A DNA stretch of 57,591 nt. It comes from an uncultured beta proteobacterium. GTDB lineage: Bacteria > Pseudomonadota > Gammaproteobacteria > Burkholderiales > Burkholderiaceae_C. A model generated the notes under the pieces. The model searched no databases. It worked only from the letters and a program-made list of their open reading frames with translations, and had not been told where the DNA came from. The position numbers and the translations under genes were made by a program. Location of the stretch: positions 1 to 57,591 of the forward strand of contig CAILZB010000029.1 in the NCBI GenBank assembly GCA_903838565.1, given 5' to 3'. Shown here in pieces: positions 46,413-54,160 of the stretch (the stretch's first letter is position 1; every line of letters begins with the position of its first letter).

Positions 46413-46612
46413 AAAACCTCAAGAAAATGCGTAAGTCTCTGTTAATGTTACGTTCTTTTGCAGCATTTTGGTCGATTACCTTGATTTTTGTCATAGCCAG
46501 CGCTCGATTCACCCAAGATTTCCAAGGGCTGGGAATACGATGAAACACGCCTTCGCTGCCAGCCCGGCACCGCGGCGTGGCGTCTGCCTGACGCACTTCT
46601 AGAACCGTTGCC
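46413..46612. promoter_or_regulatory. Divergent promoter region of the secretion cluster
   Basis: 200 bp without a coding frame between the TolC-OmpA gene and the LapG-like gene. The left half (46413-46500) is AT-rich (GTTAATGTTACGTTCTTTTG) and should contain the promoters; the right half is GC-rich. No clear operator was recognised by eye. Confidence 0.4.
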
Positions 46613-47299
46613 ATGTTCCTTGTGCGCCTCGCCAAGCTGTCATCCCGACTGCACAGACTGTCGGGCGCAGCCTGGGCGCTGCTGCTCGGGTTGGTGGTGG
46701 TGGCGTCGATGGCCGCCAGCGACCTGGACCACATCCAGGCGCTGGCACAGCAGCGCTACGGTGCACGCGCGGCCGAAACCGTGGTGGCGTGGCGGCGCTT
46801 GATGGACGAATCGCGCGCGCTGCCGGACACTGACAAGCTCAACCGGGTGAACGCGTTCTTCAACCGCCGCATCCTGTTCCAGACCGATTGGGAGGTGTGG
46901 GGGCAGGAGGACTACTGGGCCACGCCGCTGGAATTCATGGGCAAGGGCGCCGGCGACTGCGAGGACTTTGTCATCGCCAAATACATGACACTGAAGATGT
47001 TGGGCATAGGCAACGACCGCTTGCGCCTGATCTACGTCATGGCCAAAAGCGGTTCCACCGCGTCGGTTGCGCACATGGTGCTGGGCTTTTATGCACAGCC
47101 TACGGGCGAGCCCTTGATTCTGGACAACCTGATCACCAGCGTGCGCGCGGCCTCTCAACGCTCCGACCTGGTGCCCGTTTTCAGCTTCAACAGCGACGGC
47201 CTGTGGGTCGGTGGCTCTGCCACCTCGGCCGCCGACCCCACGACGCGCCTTTCGCGCTGGCGCGATGTGCTCGAGCGCATGCGCCAGGACGGTTTCTGA
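46613..47299 (+). CDS. lapG: LapG-like periplasmic cysteine protease
   Basis: A 228-residue transglutaminase-like cysteine protease with an N-terminal signal/membrane segment (WALLLGLVVVASMAAS). The catalytic triad reads C116 (GAGDCEDFVIAKY), H154 (VAHMVLGFY) and D171 (LILDNL), with spacing equal to that of Pseudomonas LapG. It cleaves the N-terminal retention module of the surface adhesin when freed from the LapD-like receptor. It heads the plus-strand cluster and the next gene encodes that receptor, 38 bp downstream. Calcium-binding residues cannot be assigned by eye. Confidence 0.93.
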   Translation: MFLVRLAKLSSRLHRLSGAAWALLLGLVVVASMAASDLDHIQALAQQRYGARAAETVVAWRRLMDESRALPDTDKLNRVNAFFNRRILFQTDWEVWGQEDYWATPLEFMGKGAGDCEDFVIAKYMTLKMLGIGNDRLRLIYVMAKSGSTASVAHMVLGFYAQPTGEPLILDNLITSVRAASQRSDLVPVFSFNSDGLWVGGSATSAADPTTRLSRWRDVLERMRQDGF

Positions 47300-47337
47300 T
47301 TCTTGAGCCACTCTCCATTCTTCCCAACGAGCCTACC

Positions 47338-49251
47338 ATGTCACTCATCAAACAACTCTGGATCGCCATCGCCCTGGTCATGACGCTCGCCTTTGGCGGA
47401 AGCATGGTCGTGAGCGTGCTCTCCGCCCGCCACTACCTGGAGCAGCAGTTGCAGGTGAAGAACATCGACAACGCCACGGCGCTGGCGCTGTCCCTGTCGC
47501 AACTGAGCAAGGACCCGGTGCTGGTGGAGTTGCAGGTGGCGGCGCAATTTGACGCCGGCCATTACCGCTTCATCCGCATCACCTCCCCCGGCGGCAAGGT
47601 GCTGGTGGAACGCGTTTTTGCGGACCAGCCCCGGGGCGTTCCGCAGTGGTTTGTGGCGCTGGCCGCGCTGCACTCCGTGCCCGGCCAGGCGCTGGTCCAG
47701 GACGGCTGGAGCCAATACGGAACACTCACGCTGGCCAGCCAGGAGCAGTACGCGTACCAGAGCCTGTGGGATGGCACGCTGGCGTTGCTGGCCTGGTTTG
47801 TGCTGGGCGCCCTGGCCACCGGCGCGGTGGGAACGGTGCTGCTGCGCATCATCACGCGACCGCTGGGCGTGGTCGTGGACCAGGCCGAAGCCATCGCCCA
47901 GCGGCGATTCGTCGCCATCCCGGAGCCGCGCACCCCCGAATTCAGAACCCTGGCGCGCGCCATGAACGACATGGTGGGCCGCCTCAAGACCATGTTCAAC
48001 GAAGAAGCAGCGCGGCTGGAGGCCCTGCGGCAGAAAGTCAATCGCGATGCGCTCACGGGGCTGTCCAGCCGCGAGTACTTCCTGTCGCACCTGCAGGAGG
48101 CGCTCCAGGGCGATCAGATGGTTTCGACCGGCTCGCTGGTGCTGGTGCGCTTGCCTGACCTGAATGTGCTCAACCGGCGCCTGGGGCGCGAGCAGGCCAA
48201 CACCTTGCTCATGGACGTGGGCCGCGCGCTCTACGAAAGCGGACAGGGGCGCACCGGGCAGCGTGCCGGGCGCATCAAGGGCGCGGAATTCGCGGTCCTG
48301 TGCCCGGGGTTTGACAGCGCGCAGGCGGCCGCTCTGGACATTCACGCACGCCTGACGCAGCAGGTCCTGCCCCGGTGGATCGAGCGCGTGCCCGACCTGT
48401 TTCACCTCAGCGCCGTGCGCTACCACCGGGACCAGCCTATGGGCGAACTGCTGTCGCTGGCCGACGAAGCGCTGGCCCAGGCGGCGAATCAGGGCGCCAA
48501 CACCTGGCACGCACTGGAAGACGGCAACGCCAAGGCGGCGGTGCCGGCCGAGCAGTGGCGCAGCCTGCTGACCGAGGCCGTGGCCGGAGGCCGTCTGGCG
48601 CTCAATTTCTTCCCGGTGATGTCGGGTGACGGCACCAGCTCCTTGCACCGCGAGGGCGTGATCCGGCTGCAGGTGGACGCGCAGGGAACGCTGCTGTGCG
48701 CGGGCGACTTCATGCCGATGGCAGCCCAGCTCAATCTGACCGCACCGATCGACCTGCGCGTGGTGAAGCTGGCGATCGAACACCTGCGCACCAGTTCGGG
48801 CGACATCGCGGTCAATCTCTCGGCCGAGACCATCGCCGACTTCCACTTCCGCAACGAACTCACGCAGTTGCTCAAGGCCTACCCCGAAGTGTGCCAGCGG
48901 CTGCTGTTCGAAGTGCCCGAATACGGCGTCTTCCGGCAGTTCGACGCCTTTCGCGATCTGGCGCGCAACCTCAAGCAGATGGGTTGCCGCATCGGTGTGG
49001 AGTATTTCGGCCAGCGCTTCGCGCAGAGCGACAAGCTCGCCGACCTGGGGCTGGACTACATCAAGGTCCACCCGAGCTACATCCACGGCATTGCAGACAA
49101 TCCCGGCAACCAGGAATTCCTGCGCGGGCTATGCAAGGTGGCGCATTCCATCGGCATCACGGTGCTGGCGCTGGGGGTGGAAAGACAGGCCGATTTGCCG
49201 CTGCTGGCGGCGCTCGGCTTCGACGGCGCCACCGGTCCGGGGATCAAGTAA
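47338..49251 (+). CDS. lapD: LapD-like transmembrane c-di-GMP receptor
   Basis: A 637-residue inner-membrane protein. TM1 (about 7-27), periplasmic LapD/MoxY N-terminal domain (about 30-140), TM2 (about 145-170), HAMP (170-225), then degenerate GGDEF (active-site loop KGAEF) and degenerate EAL domains (EGVIRLQ in place of EAL-type catalytic motif). Loss of both catalytic motifs is expected for an inside-out signalling receptor: c-di-GMP binding to the EAL domain opens the periplasmic domain, which captures the LapG protease. ATG 47338 is the chosen start. It lies between the LapG- and LapB-like genes. Confidence 0.92.
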   Translation: MSLIKQLWIAIALVMTLAFGGSMVVSVLSARHYLEQQLQVKNIDNATALALSLSQLSKDPVLVELQVAAQFDAGHYRFIRITSPGGKVLVERVFADQPRGVPQWFVALAALHSVPGQALVQDGWSQYGTLTLASQEQYAYQSLWDGTLALLAWFVLGALATGAVGTVLLRIITRPLGVVVDQAEAIAQRRFVAIPEPRTPEFRTLARAMNDMVGRLKTMFNEEAARLEALRQKVNRDALTGLSSREYFLSHLQEALQGDQMVSTGSLVLVRLPDLNVLNRRLGREQANTLLMDVGRALYESGQGRTGQRAGRIKGAEFAVLCPGFDSAQAAALDIHARLTQQVLPRWIERVPDLFHLSAVRYHRDQPMGELLSLADEALAQAANQGANTWHALEDGNAKAAVPAEQWRSLLTEAVAGGRLALNFFPVMSGDGTSSLHREGVIRLQVDAQGTLLCAGDFMPMAAQLNLTAPIDLRVVKLAIEHLRTSSGDIAVNLSAETIADFHFRNELTQLLKAYPEVCQRLLFEVPEYGVFRQFDAFRDLARNLKQMGCRIGVEYFGQRFAQSDKLADLGLDYIKVHPSYIHGIADNPGNQEFLRGLCKVAHSIGITVLALGVERQADLPLLAALGFDGATGPGIK

Positions 49252-49368
49252 AGTACCCATATCCCCATGACACCAAGGGTTTTCATCGGGCGTTGGCAGA
49301 TGATTTTTCATTTGAAAACACTCGTAGGCGGGCGGCTCTGCCGCTGTCGCTGACACATCGGGTTGCGC

Positions 49369-51525
49369 ATGCAAGAAGAAACTTCAGTTGAGATCCAGCC
49401 GGCAAACGCCGTGAATGACGACTTGCTCAATTGCCTGATGGTGGTGGCCCAGGCGCATGGCGAGACGCCCACGCGCGAGGCGCTGATGGCGGGCCTGCCG
49501 GCGCACCACCACCACCTCACGCCCGAGCTGTTCGAGCGCGCCGCGCGCCGCGCGCACCTGAGCGCGCGCCTCGTGGCCACGCCGCTGTCCGGCCTGAAGG
49601 ATGCGCTGCTGCCCGCGATCGTGCTGCTGCGCGAGCAGCGCGCCTGCGTCGTGCTCGCTTTCAACGCGCAGCGCAGCGAAGTCCGGGTGGCCTACCCGGA
49701 ATTGGCCGATGCGCCGGTGTGGATGCCGCTGGCCAAGCTCGCGGCCGACTACCTCGGCACCGCGATCTATGTGCGGCCCACGCAGCGTTTTGACGCGCGC
49801 ACCCCCGAGGTTCGCTCCGGGCGCCATGGCCACTGGTTCTGGGGCGTGATCGCCGAGAGCCGACCGCTGTACCGCGACGTGCTGCTGGCGGCGCTGCTGG
49901 CGAACCTGTTTGCGCTGGGCATGCCGCTGTTCACGATGAACGTGTACGACCGCGTGGTGCCGAACCAGGCTTTTGAAACCCTGTGGGTGCTGGCGCTGGG
50001 CTTGCTGCTGATGCTGGTGAGCGACCTGGTGCTGCGCACGCTGCGCGGGCGCTTCGTGGATCTGGCCAGCAGCCGCGCCGACGTCAAGCTGTCGGCCTTC
50101 ATCATGGAGCGCGTGCTGGGCATGCGCATGGAGCAGCGCCCGGCGTCGGCCGGCTCCTTCGCGTCGAACCTGCGGGCCTTCGAGTCGGTGCGCGACTTCA
50201 TCGGCTCGGCCACCGTGGTGGCCTTCATTGATCTGCCGTTTGCGCTGATCTTCATGGTGGTGATCGGCTGGATCTCCTGGATGATGCTGTTACCGCTGTG
50301 CGTGGGCGCCGCCGTGATGGTGCTGTATGCCCTGGCGGTGCAGGGCCGCATGCACGAACTGGCCGAAACCACCTACCGCGCCAGCGCCCAGCGCAATGCC
50401 ACGCTGATCGAGGGGCTGGTGGGTTTTGAGACCATCAAGGCGCTCGCGGCCGAGTCGCCGATGCAGCGCAAGTGGGAGAAGAGCGCGGCGCTGCTGGCAC
50501 GGGTCGGAGCACAGCTGCGTCTGCTGTCTTCCACCGCCGGCAACGCCTCGGCCTTTGTCCAGCAGTTCATCAACCTGGTGATCGTCATCATCGGCGTGTA
50601 CCTGATTGGCGATCACGCGCTCACCATGGGCGGCCTCATCGCCTGCACCATGCTGGCCTCGCGCGCCATGGCGCCGGTGGGGCAGGTGGCCGGCCTGCTG
50701 GTGCAGTACCACACGGCCGCCACGGCGCTGACCTCGCTCAACGAGATGATGCAGCGCGAGGTCGAGCGCCCCGAAGACAAGAGCTTCATCAGCCGTGGCC
50801 GCCTGCAGGGTGCGATCGATTTTCGCGACGTGAGCTTCAGCTATCCCGGACAGACCACGCCGTCGCTGCGCAACCTGAACTTCAGCATCAAGCCCGGGGA
50901 GAAAGTGGCGATCCTGGGGCGCATCGGTTCCGGCAAGACCACGCTGGAAAAGCTCATTCTGGGGCTGTACCGGCCCACCGAAGGCGCGGTGCTGGTGGAC
51001 GGCATCGACATGCGCCAACTCGATCCGGCCGAACTGCGGCGCCAGATCGGCTACGTGCAGCAGGATGTGATGCTGTTTTACGGCAGCCTGCGCGAAAACA
51101 TCACGCTCGGCGCGCCGCTGGCGCAGAGCGCCGACATCATCAAAGCGGCGGAGATCGGCGGCATCATCAGCCTGGTGAACCAGCATCCGCAGGGCTTTGA
51201 CATGCTGGTGGGCGAGCGCGGTGAATCGCTTTCGGGCGGCCAGCGCCAGGGCGTGGCGATTGCGCGCGCCGTGATCAACGACCCGCCGATGCTGCTGCTG
51301 GACGAGCCGACCTCGTCCATGGACTATTCCAGCGAAGACGACATCAAGCGCCGGCTGACCGAGTTCTCCCAGGGCAAGACCGTGGTGCTGATCAGTCACC
51401 GCACCTCGATGCTGGATCTGGCGGACCGCATCATCGTCATGGACGGCGGACGCATCATGGCCGACGGCCCCAAGGAACAGGTGATCACGGCGCTGCGCCA
51501 GGGTCGCATCGGAAAGGCTGCCTGA
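49369..51525 (+). CDS. lapB: Type I secretion ABC transporter ATPase (LapB-like)
   Basis: A 718-residue exporter: an N-terminal C39-like domain without the catalytic peptidase motif (about 10-135), six transmembrane helices (about 155-430), and the ATPase domain with Walker A GRIGSGKTT, signature LSGGQRQ, Walker B MLLLDEPTS and the H-loop histidine in LISHRTSML. The inactive C39-like domain is typical for exporters of RTX-type giant adhesins. Translation starts at ATG 49369 (TTG 49363 is unlikely). Its stop overlaps the membrane fusion protein start by one base (TGATG). Confidence 0.93.
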   Translation: MQEETSVEIQPANAVNDDLLNCLMVVAQAHGETPTREALMAGLPAHHHHLTPELFERAARRAHLSARLVATPLSGLKDALLPAIVLLREQRACVVLAFNAQRSEVRVAYPELADAPVWMPLAKLAADYLGTAIYVRPTQRFDARTPEVRSGRHGHWFWGVIAESRPLYRDVLLAALLANLFALGMPLFTMNVYDRVVPNQAFETLWVLALGLLLMLVSDLVLRTLRGRFVDLASSRADVKLSAFIMERVLGMRMEQRPASAGSFASNLRAFESVRDFIGSATVVAFIDLPFALIFMVVIGWISWMMLLPLCVGAAVMVLYALAVQGRMHELAETTYRASAQRNATLIEGLVGFETIKALAAESPMQRKWEKSAALLARVGAQLRLLSSTAGNASAFVQQFINLVIVIIGVYLIGDHALTMGGLIACTMLASRAMAPVGQVAGLLVQYHTAATALTSLNEMMQREVERPEDKSFISRGRLQGAIDFRDVSFSYPGQTTPSLRNLNFSIKPGEKVAILGRIGSGKTTLEKLILGLYRPTEGAVLVDGIDMRQLDPAELRRQIGYVQQDVMLFYGSLRENITLGAPLAQSADIIKAAEIGGIISLVNQHPQGFDMLVGERGESLSGGQRQGVAIARAVINDPPMLLLDEPTSSMDYSSEDDIKRRLTEFSQGKTVVLISHRTSMLDLADRIIVMDGGRIMADGPKEQVITALRQGRIGKAA

Positions 51526-52940
51526 TGGCCTGGCTCAAACAACACCACTTCGAACGCATCGGCGCCTGGGTCAAACGGGCCACCGAGCTGACGCAAACGA
51601 CTTTCGGTCCGCTGGTCAAGCGCCTGACGCCGGTCGAGGAACCCGAGCGGCTGGACTGGGCCGCCGATGCCGACTGGGCGATCCTGCAACAGGAGCCGCT
51701 GCGCGCACGCAGCCTGCTGCGCCTGGCCGCCGGGGCTCTGCTGGTGCTGCTGATCTGGTCGGCCTTTGCGCAGATCGACGAGGTCACCCGCGGCGAGGCG
51801 CGCGTCGTTCCCACGAGCCAGGTGCAGATCGTGCAAAGCGTGGACGGCGGCGTGGTGGAGAACCTGGCGGTGAAGGAGGGCGAGATCGTCGAGGCCGGCC
51901 AGCTGCTGCTGCGCGTGGATCCGACGCGTTTCGTCTCGAGCATGCAGGAAAGCCGTGTCGGGCAGCTGGCGCTGCAGGCCAAGGTGTTGCGCCTGGAAGC
52001 GCTGACGCGCGGTACGGCCTTCAATCCGCCCCCCGCACTGCGCAAGGAGGCGCCCGAGGCGGTGGAGCAGGAGGCGCGCCTGTATGAATCGCGCCGCGCT
52101 GAAATCAGCGCCCAGGTCGGGATCTCGCAGAACCAGCTGGCGCAGCGTCAGCAGGAACTCAATGAAGTCAAGGCGCGGCGCGAGCAGGCCGAGCGCGGCC
52201 TGGAGCTGATGACCAAGGAAGTGAACGCGACCCGTCCCATGATCGCCACCGGCGCCGTCTCCGAAGTCGAGGTGCTGCGGCTGGAGCGCGAAGTGGCGCG
52301 CCTGCGTGGCGACCGGGACCAGGCCACGGCGCAGATTGCGCGCGTGCAGTCGGCCATCCTGGAGGCCACGCGCAAGATCGAGGAGGTCCAGCTCACCAGC
52401 CGCAACCAGATGAGCGCGGAGCTGTCGGACACCATGAGCAAGCTGGCCAGCGTGTCGCAGGGCGGGCTGGCGCTGGAGGACAAGGTCAAGCACGCCGACA
52501 TCAAGTCGCCGGTGCGCGGCATCGTCAAGCGCCTGCTGGTCAACACCGTGGGCGCGGTGGTGCAACCGGGCAAGGAGGTGGTGGAGGTGGTGCCGCTGGA
52601 CGACGCGCTGATCCTGGAGGTGCAGATCACGCCCAAGGACATCGGATTCCTGCGACCGAACCAGGAAGCCATGGTCAAGTTCAGCGCCTACGACTACTCG
52701 ATCTACGGCGGCCTGCTGGCCGACGTGGTGCAGATCGGCGCGGACTCGGTGCTGGACGAAAAGGGCAACGCCTTCTATCACATCCGGGTGCGCACGCGCA
52801 AACCCAGCCTGGGCCCGAACCTGCCCATCATCCCGGGCATGGTGGCCCAGGTGGACATCCTCACCGGCAAGAAGTCGGTGCTGTCCTACCTGCTCAAGCC
52901 GGTGCTGCGCGCCAAGTCCAACGCGATGACCGAACGATGA
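51525..52940 (+). CDS. lapC: Type I secretion membrane fusion protein, HlyD family (LapC-like)
   Basis: A 471-residue inner-membrane anchored adaptor. A cytoplasmic N-terminus is followed by one transmembrane helix (LLRLAAGALLVLLIWSAFAQ, about 62-81), a lipoyl-like half (VDGGVVENLAVKEGEIVEAG), long coiled-coil segments (about 165-320), the second lipoyl half (DIKSPVRGIVKRLLV) and the beta-barrel C-terminal part (PNLPIIPGMVAQVDILTGKK, the HlyD signature). It bridges the LapB-like ATPase and the TolC-OmpA channel. It overlaps the exporter by 1 bp and the LuxR-like gene by 4 bp. Confidence 0.93.
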   Translation: MAWLKQHHFERIGAWVKRATELTQTTFGPLVKRLTPVEEPERLDWAADADWAILQQEPLRARSLLRLAAGALLVLLIWSAFAQIDEVTRGEARVVPTSQVQIVQSVDGGVVENLAVKEGEIVEAGQLLLRVDPTRFVSSMQESRVGQLALQAKVLRLEALTRGTAFNPPPALRKEAPEAVEQEARLYESRRAEISAQVGISQNQLAQRQQELNEVKARREQAERGLELMTKEVNATRPMIATGAVSEVEVLRLEREVARLRGDRDQATAQIARVQSAILEATRKIEEVQLTSRNQMSAELSDTMSKLASVSQGGLALEDKVKHADIKSPVRGIVKRLLVNTVGAVVQPGKEVVEVVPLDDALILEVQITPKDIGFLRPNQEAMVKFSAYDYSIYGGLLADVVQIGADSVLDEKGNAFYHIRVRTRKPSLGPNLPIIPGMVAQVDILTGKKSVLSYLLKPVLRAKSNAMTER

Positions 52941-53629
52941 GCATTGAGCAGCTGTTTCTTGCCGATGCGGGCGGTGCCGCGCCGCAGCGCTGGTGCGAAG
53001 CGTTTCCCTGCGGACTGACGTTGACGCTGGCGCAGGTGCTGGAGCGCGTCGCGCGCCTGAGCACGGAGCCACGTCTGATCTGGATGAGCAGTGCCGAAGC
53101 GCGCTGGATCGAGCGTCTGCGCGAGATCCTGCGCTTGCAGCCCGGTGCGCGCGTGGTGGTGCTGTCGCCCATGCCCGAAGAACGCGAAGGCCTAAGCGCG
53201 CTGAACGAGGGCGCGCGCGGCTATACCCACGCCTACGGCGTGCCGGCGCTGCTGCGCGAAGTGGCGGTGGTGGTGGAACACGGCGGCCTCTGGGTCGGAC
53301 CGGAACTGCTGCAGCGTCTGGTGGGCTCGACCCACGCGGCGCTGGAGCGACGCGTGGCGAATCCGCGCGCGGCCGAGTCGGCAGCGGGCGCTTTGCCCAA
53401 TGCCTGGACGGCGCTGTCGGCGCGTGAGGCCGAGGTGGCGCGCGCGGTGTCGGCGGGCCGATCCAACAAGGAAGTGGCTGCCCTGATGGACATCACCGAA
53501 CGCACGGTCAAGGCGCATCTGGGGGCCCTGTTTGAAAAGCTCGGCGTGCGCGATCGACTGCAACTGGTTCTGCGCCTGTCGGCCTTCGCCGATCCGGGCC
53601 CTTCTTCCGAAACGGAGTCAACGTCATGA
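52937..53629 (+). CDS. LuxR-type regulator with a pseudo-receiver
   Basis: A 230-residue protein in the secretion operon. The C-terminal half is a LuxR/NarL helix-turn-helix (about 160-220: LSAREAEVARAVSAGRSNKEVA, ERTVKAHLGALFEKLGV). The N-terminal part has a receiver-like fold, visible as VVVLSPMPEEREGLSALNEG and GARGYTHAYG, but the phosphoacceptor position reads WMSSAEA and the acidic pocket is missing. It therefore probably acts independently of phosphorylation. It overlaps the HlyD gene and the next gene by 4 bp each. A role in regulating the giant adhesin gene downstream is inferred. Confidence 0.88.
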   Translation: MSIEQLFLADAGGAAPQRWCEAFPCGLTLTLAQVLERVARLSTEPRLIWMSSAEARWIERLREILRLQPGARVVVLSPMPEEREGLSALNEGARGYTHAYGVPALLREVAVVVEHGGLWVGPELLQRLVGSTHAALERRVANPRAAESAAGALPNAWTALSAREAEVARAVSAGRSNKEVAALMDITERTVKAHLGALFEKLGVRDRLQLVLRLSAFADPGPSSETESTS

Positions 53630-54006
53630 GCAACGGCACCGATCCCCAGCCCAGCCTGCTGTGCCGTCGCGACGCGCAAGGCGCCATCGTCGCCGTCAGT
53701 CGTCAGGCGCTGAGCCTTCGACAGCGCCAGTCCGGCCACTGGGAGTCCGTGCCTGCGGATTCCGCCGAAGTGCAGGCTTTCCTGGGTGACGCGTCCAGCC
53801 AGGTCAATTCCCTGAGCGAGTCCGACGCCGAACTCGCACGCGTGCTGGAGGACCTGATCGACGTGCTCATCACGCGCGGTCTGATCCAGTTCACCGACCT
53901 GCCCGAGGCAGCGCAGGCCAAGCTGATGGAGCGCCGGCAAACGCGCTCCAACCTGACGCACCGCCTGCAGCTGCTGCCCATGGACCGGGACGACGGCCTG
54001 ATCTGA
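53626..54006 (+). CDS. Conserved protein of unknown function upstream of the adhesin gene
   Basis: A 126-residue, soluble acidic protein. The C-terminal half contains SDAELARVLEDLIDVLITRG and LIQFTDLPEAAQAKLMERR. This segment matches, from memory, a family automatically labelled as tryptophan synthase beta-like in pseudomonads; there is no enzyme motif, and the label is almost certainly wrong. There is no signal peptide or membrane segment. It overlaps the LuxR-type gene by 4 bp and is the last cistron before the adhesin gene, 154 bp upstream. A role in adhesin regulation or export is inferred from context. Confidence 0.75.
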   Translation: MSNGTDPQPSLLCRRDAQGAIVAVSRQALSLRQRQSGHWESVPADSAEVQAFLGDASSQVNSLSESDAELARVLEDLIDVLITRGLIQFTDLPEAAQAKLMERRQTRSNLTHRLQLLPMDRDDGLI

Positions 54007-54160
54007 GGCCGTTGTTCGGGCGTTTTCGCTCTGGGGCGGGGCTGCCCCTGTACCTTAGTCCAATAGGCAAGACGGCGTCGCGGCGCTAATCTCTGCACTG
54101 TTAGTTTCTGTGCCTTCCCGTGATGCACAGCCCTGCCCCTGCTTTTCACCGGAGACCTCC
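54007..54160 (+). promoter_or_regulatory. Leader region of the giant adhesin gene
   Basis: This 154-bp gap contains a short GGGGC/GCCCC hairpin (54033-54048), not followed by a T run, and then a lower-GC stretch TACCTTAGTCCAATAGGC that may hold the adhesin promoter. GGAG at 54151-54154 is a well-placed Shine-Dalgarno six bases before ATG 54161. The adhesin may therefore have its own promoter in addition to read-through. Confidence 0.4.

Noticed and set aside
53626..54006. Tryptophan synthase beta-like function
   Set aside because: It is far too short and has no PLP-binding motif; the label circulates by automatic annotation only.
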